From Ptiloglossa arizonensis (taxonomy: Eukaryota; Arthropoda; Insecta; Hymenoptera; Colletidae): DNA of 64,000 nt. Both the position numbers and the translations under genes were made by a program. The notes below the pieces were generated by a model. That model was given only the letters and a program-made list of their open reading frames with translations. It did not search any database and had not been told where the DNA came from. This document shows, piece after piece, positions 25,124-36,003 of this stretch. Location of the stretch: positions 4,402,001-4,466,000 of the forward strand of contig NC_135055.1 in the NCBI RefSeq assembly GCF_051014685.1. Direction: 5' to 3'. How positions within the stretch are numbered: the stretch's first letter is position 1; every line of letters starts with the position of its first letter.

Positions 25124-27601
25124 GAAACGGAGAAACGGAGAAACGGAGAAACGGAGAAAGAAACGGAGAAACGAAGAAAGAAACGGAGAAACGAAGAAAG
25201 AAACGGCGAAACGGAGAAATAAATGGGGAATCGAACAAAGAAATGGAGAAACGAAGAAAGAAACGGAGAAACGAAGAAATAAATGGAGAAACGAAGAAAT
25301 AAACGGGGAAACGAAGACAGAAACGGAGAAACGAAGAAACAAATGGAGAAACGAAGAATGAAACGAAGAAACGAAGAAAGAAACGGAGAAACGAAGAATG
25401 AAACGGAGAAACGGAGAAAGAAACGGAGAAACGAAAAAAGAAACGGAGAAACGAACAAAGAAACGGAGAAGCGAAGAAATAAATGGAGAAACGAAGAAAG
25501 AAACGGAGAAACGAAGAATGAAACGGTGAAACGAAGAAATAAATGGAGAAACGAAGAAAGAAACGGAGAAACGAACAAAGAAACGGAGAAACGGAGAAAT
25601 AAATGAAGAAACGAAGAAATAAACGGGGAAACGAAGAAAGAAACGGAGAAACGAAGAAATAAATGGAGAAACGAAGAAAGAAACGGAGAAACGAAGAATG
25701 AAACGGAGAAACGAAGAAATAAATGGAGAAACGAAGAAAGAAACGGAGAAACGAGGAAAGAAACGGAGAAACGGAGAAATAAATGGAGAAACGAAGAAAG
25801 AAACGGAGAAACGAACAAAGAAACGGAGAAACGGAGAAATAAATGGAGAAACGAAGAAATAAACGGACAAACGAAGAAAGAAACGGAGAAACGAAGAATG
25901 AAACGGAGAAACGAGAAAGAAACGGAGAAACGAAGAAAGAAACGGAGATACGAAGAAAGAAACGGAGAAACGAAGAAATAAATGGAGAAAGGAAGAAAAA
26001 AACGGAGAAACGAAGAAAGAAACGGAGAAACGAAGAAAGAAACGAAGAAACGGAGAAATAAATGGAGAAACGAAGAAACGAACGGAGAAACGGAGAAACG
26101 AACAATGAAACGAAGAAACGAAGAAAGAAACGGAGGAACGAAGAAAGGAACGGCGAAACGAACAAAGAAACGGAGAAAGGAACAAGAAACGGAGAAACGT
26201 TGAAAGAAACGGAGAAACGAAGAACGAAACGGAGAAACGAACAAAGAAACGAAGAAATCAATGGAGAAACGAAGAAATAAACGGAGAAACGAAGAAAGAA
26301 ACGTAGAAACGAAGAAAGAAACGGAGAAACGGAGAAATAAATGGAGAAACGAAGTATGAAACGGAGAAACGAAGAAATAAATGGAGAAACGGAGAAATAA
26401 ATGGAGAAACGGAGAAACGGACAAAGAAACGGAGAAACGGAGAAATAAATGGAGAAACGAACAAATAAACAGAGGAACGAAGAAACAAACGGAGAATCGG
26501 AGAAATAAATGGAGAAATGAAGAAAGAAACGGAGAAACGAAGAATGAAACGGAAAAACGAAGAAATAAATGGAGAAACGGAGAAATAAATGGAGAAACGA
26601 AGGAACAAACAGATAAACGAACAAAGACACGGAAAAACGAAGAAAGAAACACAGAAACGGAGAAAGAAACGGAGAAACGATAAAAGAAACGGAGACGCGA
26701 AGAAAGAAACGGAGAAACGAAGAATGAAACGGAGAAACGAAGCAAGAAACGGAGAATCGGAGAAATAAATGGAGAAACGAAGAAATAAACAGAGAAACGG
26801 AGAAAGAAACGGAGAAACGAACAAAGAAACGGAGAAACGAGCAAAGAAACGGAGAAACGGAGAAATAAATGGAGAAACGAAGGTACAAACAGAGAAACGA
26901 ACAAAGAAACGGACAAACGAAGAAAGAAACAGAGAAACGAAGAAAGAAACGAAGAAAGAAACGGAGAAACGGAGAAAGAAACGGAGAAACGATGAAAGAA
27001 ACGGAGACGCGAAGAAAGAAACGGAGAAACGAAGAAAGAAACGGAGAAACGAAGAAAGAAACGGAGAATCGGAGAAATAAATGGAGAAACGAAGAAATAA
27101 ACCGAGAAACGGAGAAAGAAACGGAGAAACGAGCAAAGAAACGGAGAAACGGAGAAATAAATGGAGAAACGAAGGAACAAACAGAGAAACGAACAAAGAA
27201 ACGGACAAACGAAGAAAGAAACAGAGAAACGAAGAAAGAAACGAAGAAAGAAACGGAGAAACGGAGAAAGAAACGGAGAAACGATGAAAGAAACGGAGAC
27301 GCGAAGAAAGAAACGAAGAAACGAAGAAAGAAACGGAGAAACGAAGAAAGAAATGGAGAATCGGAGAAATAAATCGAGAAACGAACAAAAAACGGTGAAA
27401 CGGAGAAACGGAGATACGGAAAAACCGAGAAACGAAGAAACCGAGAAACGGAGAAACCGAGAGAAGGAGAAACGGAGAATCCGAGAAACGGAGAAACGGA
27501 GATACGGAGAAACGGAGAAACAGAGGAACCGAGAAACGGAGAAACGGAGATACGGAGAAACGGAGAAACAGAGGAACCGAGAAACGGAGAAACGGAGAAA
27601 C
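25124..27601 (+). repeat. Satellite array A4, purine-rich left arm
   Basis: It begins like A1 and A9 (four 8-bp units, then a CGGCGAAACGG monomer also in A1) and shares with A1 the run-in to the centre: GAACAAAAAACGGTGAAACG at about 27385, then an 8-bp zone with CCGAGAAA, CAGAGGAACC and GATACGG variants, to 27601. Internal variant order differs from A1, so blocks have been gained or lost since duplication. Confidence 0.97.
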
Positions 27602-30582
27602 GTTTCTCCGTTTCTTTGTTCGTTTCTCCGTTTCTCCGTTTCTTTGTTCGTTTCTCCGTTTCTTTGTTCGTTTCTCCGTTTCTTAGTTCGTTCCGCCATT
27701 TCTTTGTTCGTTTCTCCGTTTCTTTCTCCGTTTCTCGGTTTATTTCTTCGTTTCTCCATTTATTTCTCCGATTCTCCGTTTGTTTCTTCGTTTCTTCGTT
27801 TCTTTCTTCGTTACTCCGTTTCTTTCTTCGTTTCTCAGTTTCTTTCTTCGTTTCTCCGTTTCTTTCTTCGTTTCTCCGTTTCTTTCTTCGTTTCTCCGTT
27901 TCTTTCTTCAATTCTCCGTTTCTTTCTTCGGTTCTCCGTTTCTGTCTCCGTTTCTCGGTTTATTTCTTCGTTTCTCCATTTATTTCTCCGATCCTCCGTT
28001 TCTTTCTCCGTTTCTTCGTTTCTTTCTTCGTTACTCCGTTTCCTTCTTCGTTTCTCCGTTTCTTTCTTCGTTTCTCCGTTTCTTTCTTCGTTTCTCCGTT
28101 TATTTCTTCGTTTCTCCATTTATTTCTCCGTTTCTCCGTTTCTTTCTTCTTTTCTGCGTTTCTTTGTTCGTTTCTCTGTTTCTTTCTTCATTTCTCCGTT
28201 TCTTTCACCGTTTCTCGGTTTATTTCTTCGTTTCTCGGTTTCTTTCTTCGTTTCTTCGTTTCTTTCTTCATTTCTCCGTTTATTTCTTCGTTTCTTTGTT
28301 GGTTTCTCCGTTTCTTTCTTCGTTTCTTTCTTCGTTTATCCGTTTCTTTCTCCGTTTCTCGGTTTATTTCTTCGTTTCTCCATTTATTTCCCCGATTCTC
28401 CGTTTCTTTCTTCGTTTCTTCGTTTCTTTCTTCGTTACTCCGTTTCCTTCTTCGTATCCCCGTTTCTTTCTTCGTTTCTCCGTTTCTTTCTTCGTTTCTC
28501 CGTTTCTTTCTTCGTTTCTCCGTTTATTTTTTCGTTTCTCCGTTTCATTCTTCGTTTCTGCGTTTCGTTGTTCGTTTCTCTGTTTCTTTCTTCGTCTCTC
28601 CGTTTCTTTCATCGTTTCTGCGTTTCTTTCTTCGTTTCTCCATTTCTTTCTTCGTTTTTCTGTTTATTTCTTCGTTTCCACATTTATTGCTCCGATTCTC
28701 CGTTTCTTTCTTCGTTTCTCAGTTTCTTTCTTCGTTTCTCGGCTTCTTTCTTCGTTTCTTGTTTCTTTCTTAGTTTCTCCGTTTCTTTCTTCGTTTCTCC
28801 GTTTCTTTGTTCGTTACCCCGTTTCTTTCTTCGTGTCCCCGTTTCTTTCTTCATTTCTCTGTTTCTTTCTTCGTTTCTCCGTTTCTTTCTTCGTTTCTCC
28901 ATTTATTTCTCCGTTTCTCCGTTTCTTTGTTCGTTTCTCCGTTTCTTTGTTCGTTTCACCGTTTCTTTCTTCGTTTCTTCCTTTCATTCTTGGTTACTCC
29001 GGTTCTTTCTTCGTTTCTCCGTTTCTTCCTCCGTTTCTACGTTTATTTCTTCGTTTCTGTATTTATTTCTCCGTTTCTCCGTTTCTTTCTTCGTTTCTCC
29101 GTTTGTTTGTTCGTTTCTCCGTTTCTTTCTTCGTTTCTCCGTTTCTTTGTTCGCTTCTCCGTTTCTTTCTCCGTTTGTCGGGTTATTTCTTCGTTTCTCC
29201 ATTTATTTCTTCGTTTCTTCGCTTCTTTCTTCGTTACTCCGTTTCTTTCTTCGTTTCTCCGTTTCTTTCTTCGTTTCTCCGTTTCTTTCTTCGTTTCGCC
29301 GTTTATTCCTTCGTTTCCCCATTTATTTCTCCGTTTCTCCGCTTCTTTGTTCGTTGCTCCGTTTCTTTCTCCGTTTCTCGGTTTATTTCTTCGTTTCTAC
29401 ATTTATTTCTCCGTTTCTCCGATTCTTTCTTCGTTTTATCGTTTCATTCTTCGTTTCTCCGTTTCTTTGTTCGTTTCTCCATTTCTTTCTCCGTTTCTCG
29501 GTTTATTTCTTCGTTTCTCCATTTATTTCTCCGATTCTCCGTTTCTTTCTTCGTTTCTTGGTTTCTTTCTTCGTTTCTCCGCTTCTTTCTCCGTTTCTCC
29601 GTTTCTTTCTTCGTTTCTCCGTTTCTTTCTTCGTTTCTCCGTTTCTTTCATCGCTTCTTCGTTTCTCCGTTTCTTTCTTCGTTTCTCCGTTTGTATCTTC
29701 GCCTCTCCGTTCCTTTGTTCGATCCTCCGTTTCTTTCTCCGTTTCTCGGTTTATTTCTTCGTTTCTCCATTTATTTCTCCGATTCTCCGTTTCTCCGTTT
29801 CTTTCTCCGATTCTCCGTTTCTTTCTTCGATTCTCCGTTTCTTTCTTCGTTTCTCCGTTTCTTTGTTCGTTTCTCCGTTTCTTTGTTCGTTTCTCCGTTT
29901 CTTTCTTTGTTTCTCCGTTTCTCTCTTCGTTTCTCCGTTTATTTCTTCGTTACTCCATTTATATCTCCGTTTCTCCGTTTCCTTCTTCGTTTCTCCGTTT
30001 CTTTGTTCGTTTCTCCGTTTCTTTGTTCGTATCTCCGTTTCTTTCTTCGTTTCTCCGTTTCTTTCTTCGTTTCTCCGGTTCTTTCTACGTTACTCCGTTT
30101 CTTTCTTCGTTTTTCCGTTTCTTTCTTCGTTTCTCCGTTTCTTTCTTCGTTTCTCCGTTTCTTTCTCCGATTCTCCGTTTCTTTCTTCGCTTCACCGTTT
30201 GTTTGTTCGTTTCTCCGTTTATTTGTTCATTTCTCCGTTTCTTTCTTCGTTTCTCCGTTCCTTTCTTCGTTTCTCCGCCTCTTTCTTCGTTTCTCCGTTT
30301 CTTCCTCCGATTCTCCGTTTCTTTCTTCGTTTCTCCGTTTGTTTGTTCGTTTCTTCGTTTCTCCGTTTGTTTGTTCGTTTCTTCGTTTCTTTGTTCATTT
30401 CTCCGTTTCTTTCTTCGTTTCTCCGTTTCTTTCTCCGTTTCTCGGTTTATTTCTCCGTTTCTCCGTTTCTTTCTTCGTTTCTTCGTTTGTTCATTTCTTT
30501 CTTCATTTCTCCGTTTCTTTCTTCGTTTCTCCGTTTCTTCCTTCCTTTCATCGTTTCTCCGTTTCTCCGTTTCTCCGTTTCG
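27602..30582 (-). repeat. Satellite array A4, pyrimidine-rich right arm
   Basis: Three TTTGTTCG monomers with one extra 8-bp unit follow the flip, then mixed variants for 3 kb. Short 8-bp runs interrupt at about 29660, 29790 and 30350. It ends TTTCTTCCTTCCTTTCATCG, the same end as the 70-bp right arm of A5. Confidence 0.97.
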
Positions 30583-31292
30583 ATTAAATGATTGTAATAT
30601 TTATAATATCTATTATAAATCATTTGATCTATAGTTAAATTAGACACTAGTACTATTTAATATATTTTTTAATCTCTTTAGCCTCCAGAGGAATTTTATT
30701 TATACTATTTACTATATATAATAATTTACACAGAATCGGAAATAAATCTAATTATTTATTTATAATAATTTTTTTTTTCACTTATCTTAAAAATTGGGAC
30801 GTACTATTTAAATGTTCGATTCAATTCTTTAATTTATTCATTAAATTGAATTAATCTATCCTTTATAATAACTTCAATAAAATTAATCCCTATAATTATT
30901 ATAGAACTCATATAAAAATTTAATAATGAAATTTATTTTATTTGCCCAATTAATTTAATTATTGCCCCTATCATATGCTTAAACAAAAAAATCAATCATA
31001 ATAATTATAGGATATACATCTGTTATACAAACATCTATTATAGTTATTTTATTAATAATTAACAAAAATACATATTTAACATGTTTCATTTTATATTCAA
31101 TAATTCCTTTAATTTTAATTTTTATATTTAGAATAATAAAGATTAACTCTTCTTCCTTATTTAATATATTAACTTCTAATAAAAGAAAAATTATTTTATA
31201 CTCAATAATTTCTTTGTACACAAATTTCCCACCTATAGCACTCTTTATACGGAAATAAATCGTCCTAGAAACAGTAGTAAACTCAAGAATAA
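30583..31292 (+). pseudogene. nad2: nad2 fragment with boundary hairpin, S5
   Basis: The fragment has the loss of about 10 bp after ACACTAGTACT shared with S2 and S6, a frameshifting A-run near 30985-30991, and AAATTTAATAATG preceded by CATATA instead of CATATT. Near-identical to S6 at an offset of about 3008 bp. Confidence 0.85.
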
Positions 31293-32624
31293 AATTTACC
31301 GTGGAAGGTTGAATTTTACATTTGTTCCAAAGGTGAAACATGCAAAAGTTTGTACAAAAGTATTTATTTATTTTATCGCACGGTAGGGAATATCATACAA
31401 ATGCAAATACTTATCTCTAATGTCGGTAGATTGTACTTGTCGAGCCATCTATTTGTGGAAATTAGAACAATTCCTCGACAAACTTGTGCGTTTCTCCGCC
31501 AGGTGTTTTCACCCCTTAAGTGTAGTTTAACCCTTTCTCCAATAGATGGCAACCCATGTAATTACCACGTTACAGGGATTTGTAATTGCGGGTTCAGAAT
31601 ATATTTGCATACATACAAACTATGATTCCGATATGTAGAGAAATATTCATTTATTTTTCCCACGGCTTCTTCGATCGTATTTGTTCGATCTAACCAAATA
31701 TTTCAAGAAATTGATGGCTTTTTATACCGAAACAATGTCAAAAATTGTTTAATCTACGGTCCAACGACGGTTGTTAATAATTATGATAAATAGATATCAA
31801 GATATTGCGAAGTCTGCGAAGGCGAACGGTTTCAGTGAATGTTTGTTCATTTCAGCGATTGTTATTAACATTTACGCATGTTCCCTATATTGATCGAACA
31901 ATGTGTACCTTATTTATGTATTGCAATTAATTAAGAAACTTATCGAAATTGATTTTGATCGAGACTCCACGTTCAAACGTGTTTCGTAAAGTTTTAAAGC
32001 ACGGAAAGTCACAATTGTTCATTAGATACATTAATTTAACATTTGTTTAATTCTTACAATTTACACAATACGCGTAGAAGTGGTATTTTTTACACAAAAG
32101 TGCCAAAATTCAATTAATCGCTTTTTTAGATAGAAAAATCACCGCGACAAATATTTGTGAATCGATAATCGATACGTGTAGCCTTGAGAATGTCAGTTGG
32201 ATCTCAAGGAAAAATTCCATCGCGAACAAGGAATATTTCATCGAAATGATATTTTAAGCCTTTATTTATACCAGGACATTGTTAATAACTGTCTAATGTA
32301 TGATCCTACGAGGGTTGTTAATAATTATGATAAACAAACATCAAGATATTGCGAAATCTTCGAGGGCGATTGGTTTCGGTGAATATTTGTTCATTTCAGC
32401 GATTGTTATTAACATTTACGCATGTTCCCTATATTGATCGAACAATGTGCATCTTATTTATGCATTAAAACTGATAGATTCGCCTCTAGCAATTGATTTG
32501 GATCGAACTTCAAAGTAAAGAGGTGTTTCTTAAAGTTTTGAAGCATGGAAAGCAATAATTGTCTATGAGATATATCAATTTAACCTTTGATTAATACATG
32601 AAGAATCGAAATTTTTGGTAAAAT
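31293..32624 (+). repeat. Spacer S5 nuclear segment, family b
   Basis: A complete segment with both sub-repeats. Differs from the other families at several sites, for example ACTTGTGCG where the rest have ACTTGAGCG, which removes a stop and opens a chance 91-codon frame (31350-31625). That frame is closed in all other families, so I do not call a gene. Confidence 0.88.
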
Positions 32625-32838
32625 AAGTGAATAAAAAATAATTAAAATAAATAAATAATTAGATTTATTTCCGATTCTGTGTAAATAGTTATATACAGTA
32701 AATAGTATAAAAAAAATTCTTCTGGAGGCTAAAGAGATTAAAAGATATATTAAATATGTATTCAGAGTATTAGAGTATAATTTAACTATAGCTCAAATGG
32801 TTTATAATAGAAATTATAACTATTATAATCATTTAATC
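32625..32838 (-). pseudogene. nad2: nad2 5'-region stub plus boundary hairpin, S5/A5 junction
   Basis: Family-b version with AGATATATTAAATATG, TTCAGAGTATTAGAG and TCAAATGGTTTATAATAG. The G breaks one pair of the hairpin stem. Confidence 0.8.
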
Positions 32839-33519
32839 GAAACGGAGAAACGTAGAAACGGAGAAACGGAGAAACGGAGAAAGAAACGGAGAAACGAACA
32901 AAGAAACGGAGAAACGAACAAAGAAACGGAGAAATGAACAAAGAAACGGAGAAACGATGAAAGAAACGGAGAAACGAACAAAGAAACGGAGAAACGGAGA
33001 AACGAACACAGGAACGGAGAAACGATTAAAGAAACGGAGAAACGAAGAATGAATCGAAGACGCGAAGAAAGAAATGGAGAAACGGAGAAAGAAACGGAGA
33101 ATCGGAGAAATAAATGGAGAAACGAAGAAATAAACCGAGAAACGGAGAAAGAAACGGAGAAACGAACAAAGAAACGGATAAACGAACAAAGAAACGGAGA
33201 AACGAACTATGAAACGGAGAAACGAACAAAGAAACGCAGAAACGAAGAATGAATCGGAGAAACGAAGAAATAAACGGAGAAACGGAGAAACGGAGAAACG
33301 GAGAAACGGAGAAACCGAGAAACGGAGAAACGGAGAAACGGAGAAAGAAACGGAGAATCGGAGAAACCGAGAAACGGAGTAACGGAGAAACGGAGAAACC
33401 GAGAAACGGAGAAACCGAGAAACGGAGAAACGGAGAAACTGAGAAACGGAGAAACCGAGAAACAGAAAAACGGAGAAACCGAGAAACGGATAAACGGAGA
33501 AACGGAGAAACGGAGAAAC
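32839..33519 (+). repeat. Satellite array A5, short purine-rich left arm
   Basis: Only 0.68 kb, of which the last 230 bp or so (from about 33285) are 8-bp units with many CCGAGAAA. Starts with GAAACGTAGAAACGGAG, identical to A6. Confidence 0.97.
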
Positions 33520-33589
33520 GTTTCTTTGTTCGTTTCTCCGTTTCTTCCTTCCTTTCATCGTTTCTCCGTTTCTCCGTTTCTCCGTTTCG
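33520..33589 (-). repeat. Satellite array A5, vestigial right arm
   Basis: 70 bp, the shortest arm in the window: one TTTCTTTGTTCG monomer, then TTTCTTCCTTCCTTTCATCG and 8-bp units. The end is identical to that of array A4, so A5 looks like the recombinant product of the 3.0-kb tandem duplication. Confidence 0.96.
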
Positions 33590-34300
33590 ATTAAATGATT
33601 GTAATATTTATAATATCTATTATAAATCATTTGATCTATAGTTAAATTAGACACTAGTACTATTTAATATATTTTTTAATCTCTTTAGCCTCCAGAGGAA
33701 TTTTATTTATACTATTTACTATATATAATAATTTACACAGAATCGGAAATAAATCTAATTATTTATTTATAATAATTGTTTTTTTTCACTTATCTTAAAA
33801 ATTGGGACGTACTATTTAAATGTTCGATTCAATTCTTTAATTTATTCATTAAATTGAATTAATCTATCCTTTATAATAACTTCAATAAAATTAATCCCTA
33901 TAATTATTATAGAACTCATATAAAAATTTAATAATGAAATTTATTTTATTTGCCCAATTAATTTAATTATTGCCCCTATCATATGCTTAAACAAAAAAAT
34001 CAATCATAATAATTATAGGATATACATCTGTTATACAAACATCTATTATAGTTATTTTATTAATAATTAACAAAAATACATATTTAACATGTTTCATTTT
34101 ATATTCAATAATTTCTTTAATTTTAATTTTTATATTTAGAATAATAAAGATTAACTCTTCTTCCTTATTTAATATATTAACTTCTAATAAAAGAAAAATT
34201 ATTTTATACTCAATAATTTCTTTGTACACAAATTTCCCACCTATAGCACTCTTTATACGGAAATAAATCGTCCTAGAAACAGTAGTAAACTCAAGAATAA
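33590..34300 (+). pseudogene. nad2: nad2 fragment with boundary hairpin, S6
   Basis: Near-perfect duplicate of 30583-31292. A visible difference is AATAATTTCTTTAATT where S5 has AATAATTCCTTTAATT. Same breakpoints and lesions. Confidence 0.85.
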
Positions 34301-35632
34301 AATTTACCGTGGAAGGTTGAATTTTACATTTGTTCCAAAGGTGAAACATGCAAAAGTTTGTACAAAAGTATTTATTTATTTTATCGCACGGTAGGGAATA
34401 TCATACAAATGCAAATACTTATCTCTAATGTCGGTAGATTGTACTTGTCGAGCCATCTATTTGTGGAAATTAGAACAATTCCTCGACAAACTTGTGCGTT
34501 TCTCCGCCAGGTGTTTTCACCCCTTAAGTGTAGTTTAACCCTTTCTCCAATAGATGGCAACCCATGTAATTACCACGTTACAGGGATTTGTAATTGCGGG
34601 TTCAGAATATATTTGCATACATACAAACTATGATTCCGATATGTAGAGAAATATTCATTTATTTTTCCCACGGCTTCTTCGATCGTATTTGTTCGATCTA
34701 ACCAAATATTTCAAGAAATTGATGGCTTTTTATACCGAAACAATGTCAAAAATTGTTTAATCTACGGTCCAACGACGGTTGTTAATAATTATGATAAATA
34801 GATGTCAAGATATTGCGAAGTCTGCGAAGGCGAACGGTTTCAGTGAATGTTTGTTCATTTCAGCGATTGTTATTAACATTTACGCATGTTCCCTATATTG
34901 ATCGAACAATGTGCACCTTATTTATGTATTGCAATTAATTAAGAAACTTATCGAAATTGATTTTGATCGAGACTCCACGTTCAAACGTGTTTCGTAAAGT
35001 TTTAAAGCACGGAAAGTCACAATTGTTCATTAGATACATTAATTTAACATTTGTTTAATTCTTACAATTTACACAATACGCGTAGAAGTGGTATTTTTTA
35101 CACAAAAGTGCCAAAATTCAATTAATCGCTTTTTTAGATAGAAAAATCACCGCGACAAATATTTGTGAATCGATAATCGATACGTGTAGCCTTGAGAATG
35201 TCAGTTGGATCTCAAGGAAAAATTCCATCGCGAACAAGGAATATTTCATCGAAATGATATTTTAAGCCTTTATTTATACCAGGACATTGTTAATAACTGT
35301 CTAATGTATGATCCTACGAGGGTTGTTAATAATTATGATAAACAAACATCAAGATATTGCGAAATCTTCGAGGGCGATTGGTTTCGGTGAATATTTGTTC
35401 ATTTCAGCGATTGTTATTAACATTTACGCATGTTCCCTATATTGATCGAACAATGTGCATCTTATTTATGCATTAAAACTGATAGATTCGCCTCTAGCAA
35501 TTGATTTGGATCGAACTTCAAAGTAAAGAGGTGTTTCTTAAAGTTTTGAAGCATGGAAAGCAATAATTGTCTATGAGATATATCAATTTAACCTTTGATT
35601 AATACATGAAGAATCGAAATTTTTGGTAAAAT
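34301..35632 (+). repeat. Spacer S6 nuclear segment, family b
   Basis: Duplicate of S5 at an offset of 3008 bp. Only a few substitutions were noticed (TAGATGTCAAG for TAGATATCAAG; TGTGCACCTT for TGTGTACCTT). This is among the youngest duplications in the window. No gene seen. Confidence 0.88.
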
Positions 35633-35846
35633 AAGTGAATAAAAAATAATTAAAATAAATAAATAATTAGAATTATTTCCGATTCTGTGTAAATAATTAT
35701 ATACAGTAAATAGTATAAAAAAAATTCTTCTGGAGGCTAAAGAGATTAAAAGATATATTAAATATGTATTCAGAGTATTAGAGTATAATTTAACTATAGC
35801 TCAAATGGTTTATAATAGAAATTATAACTATTATAATCATTTAATC
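35633..35846 (-). pseudogene. nad2: nad2 5'-region stub plus boundary hairpin, S6/A6 junction
   Basis: Matches the S5 stub except for AGAATTATTTCCG in place of AGATTTATTTCCG and TAAATAATTATATAC in place of TAAATAGTTATATAC. Confidence 0.8.
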
Positions 35847-36003
35847 GAAACGGAGAAACGTAGAAACGGAGAAACGGAGAAACGGAGAAAGAAACGGAGA
35901 AACGAACAAAGAAACGGAGAAACGAACAAAGAAACGGAGAAATGAACAAAGAAACGGAGAAACGAACAAAGAAACGGAGAAACGAACAAAGTAACGGAGA
36001 AAC
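35847..36003 (+). repeat. Satellite array A6, vestigial left arm with right-arm type centre
   Basis: 157 bp. Instead of an 8-bp zone beside the flip it has CGAACAAAG monomers, ending AACAAAGTAACGGAG. Reverse-complemented, this is the type normally found at the start of right arms; array A9 has the same GTTACTTTG variant just after its flip. Confidence 0.96.

Noticed and set aside
27161..30634. Open frame of 1157 codons and many similar ones on both strands of all arrays
   Set aside because: They follow from a 20-bp monomer free of stop codons, are open in all frames at once, run into flanking mitochondrial DNA and have no recognisable domain.
31350..31625. 91-codon open frame in S5, repeated at 34358-34633 in S6
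   Set aside because: The frame is closed by TGA in the same position in the other spacer families, so it is not conserved; S5 and S6 are a recent duplicate pair.
32197..32382. 61-codon frame in S5 (also 35205-35390) with a conserved-looking NNYDK stretch
   Set aside because: It starts at TTG rather than ATG, and the equivalent frames in other sub-repeats have stops. Similarity reflects the repeat itself.
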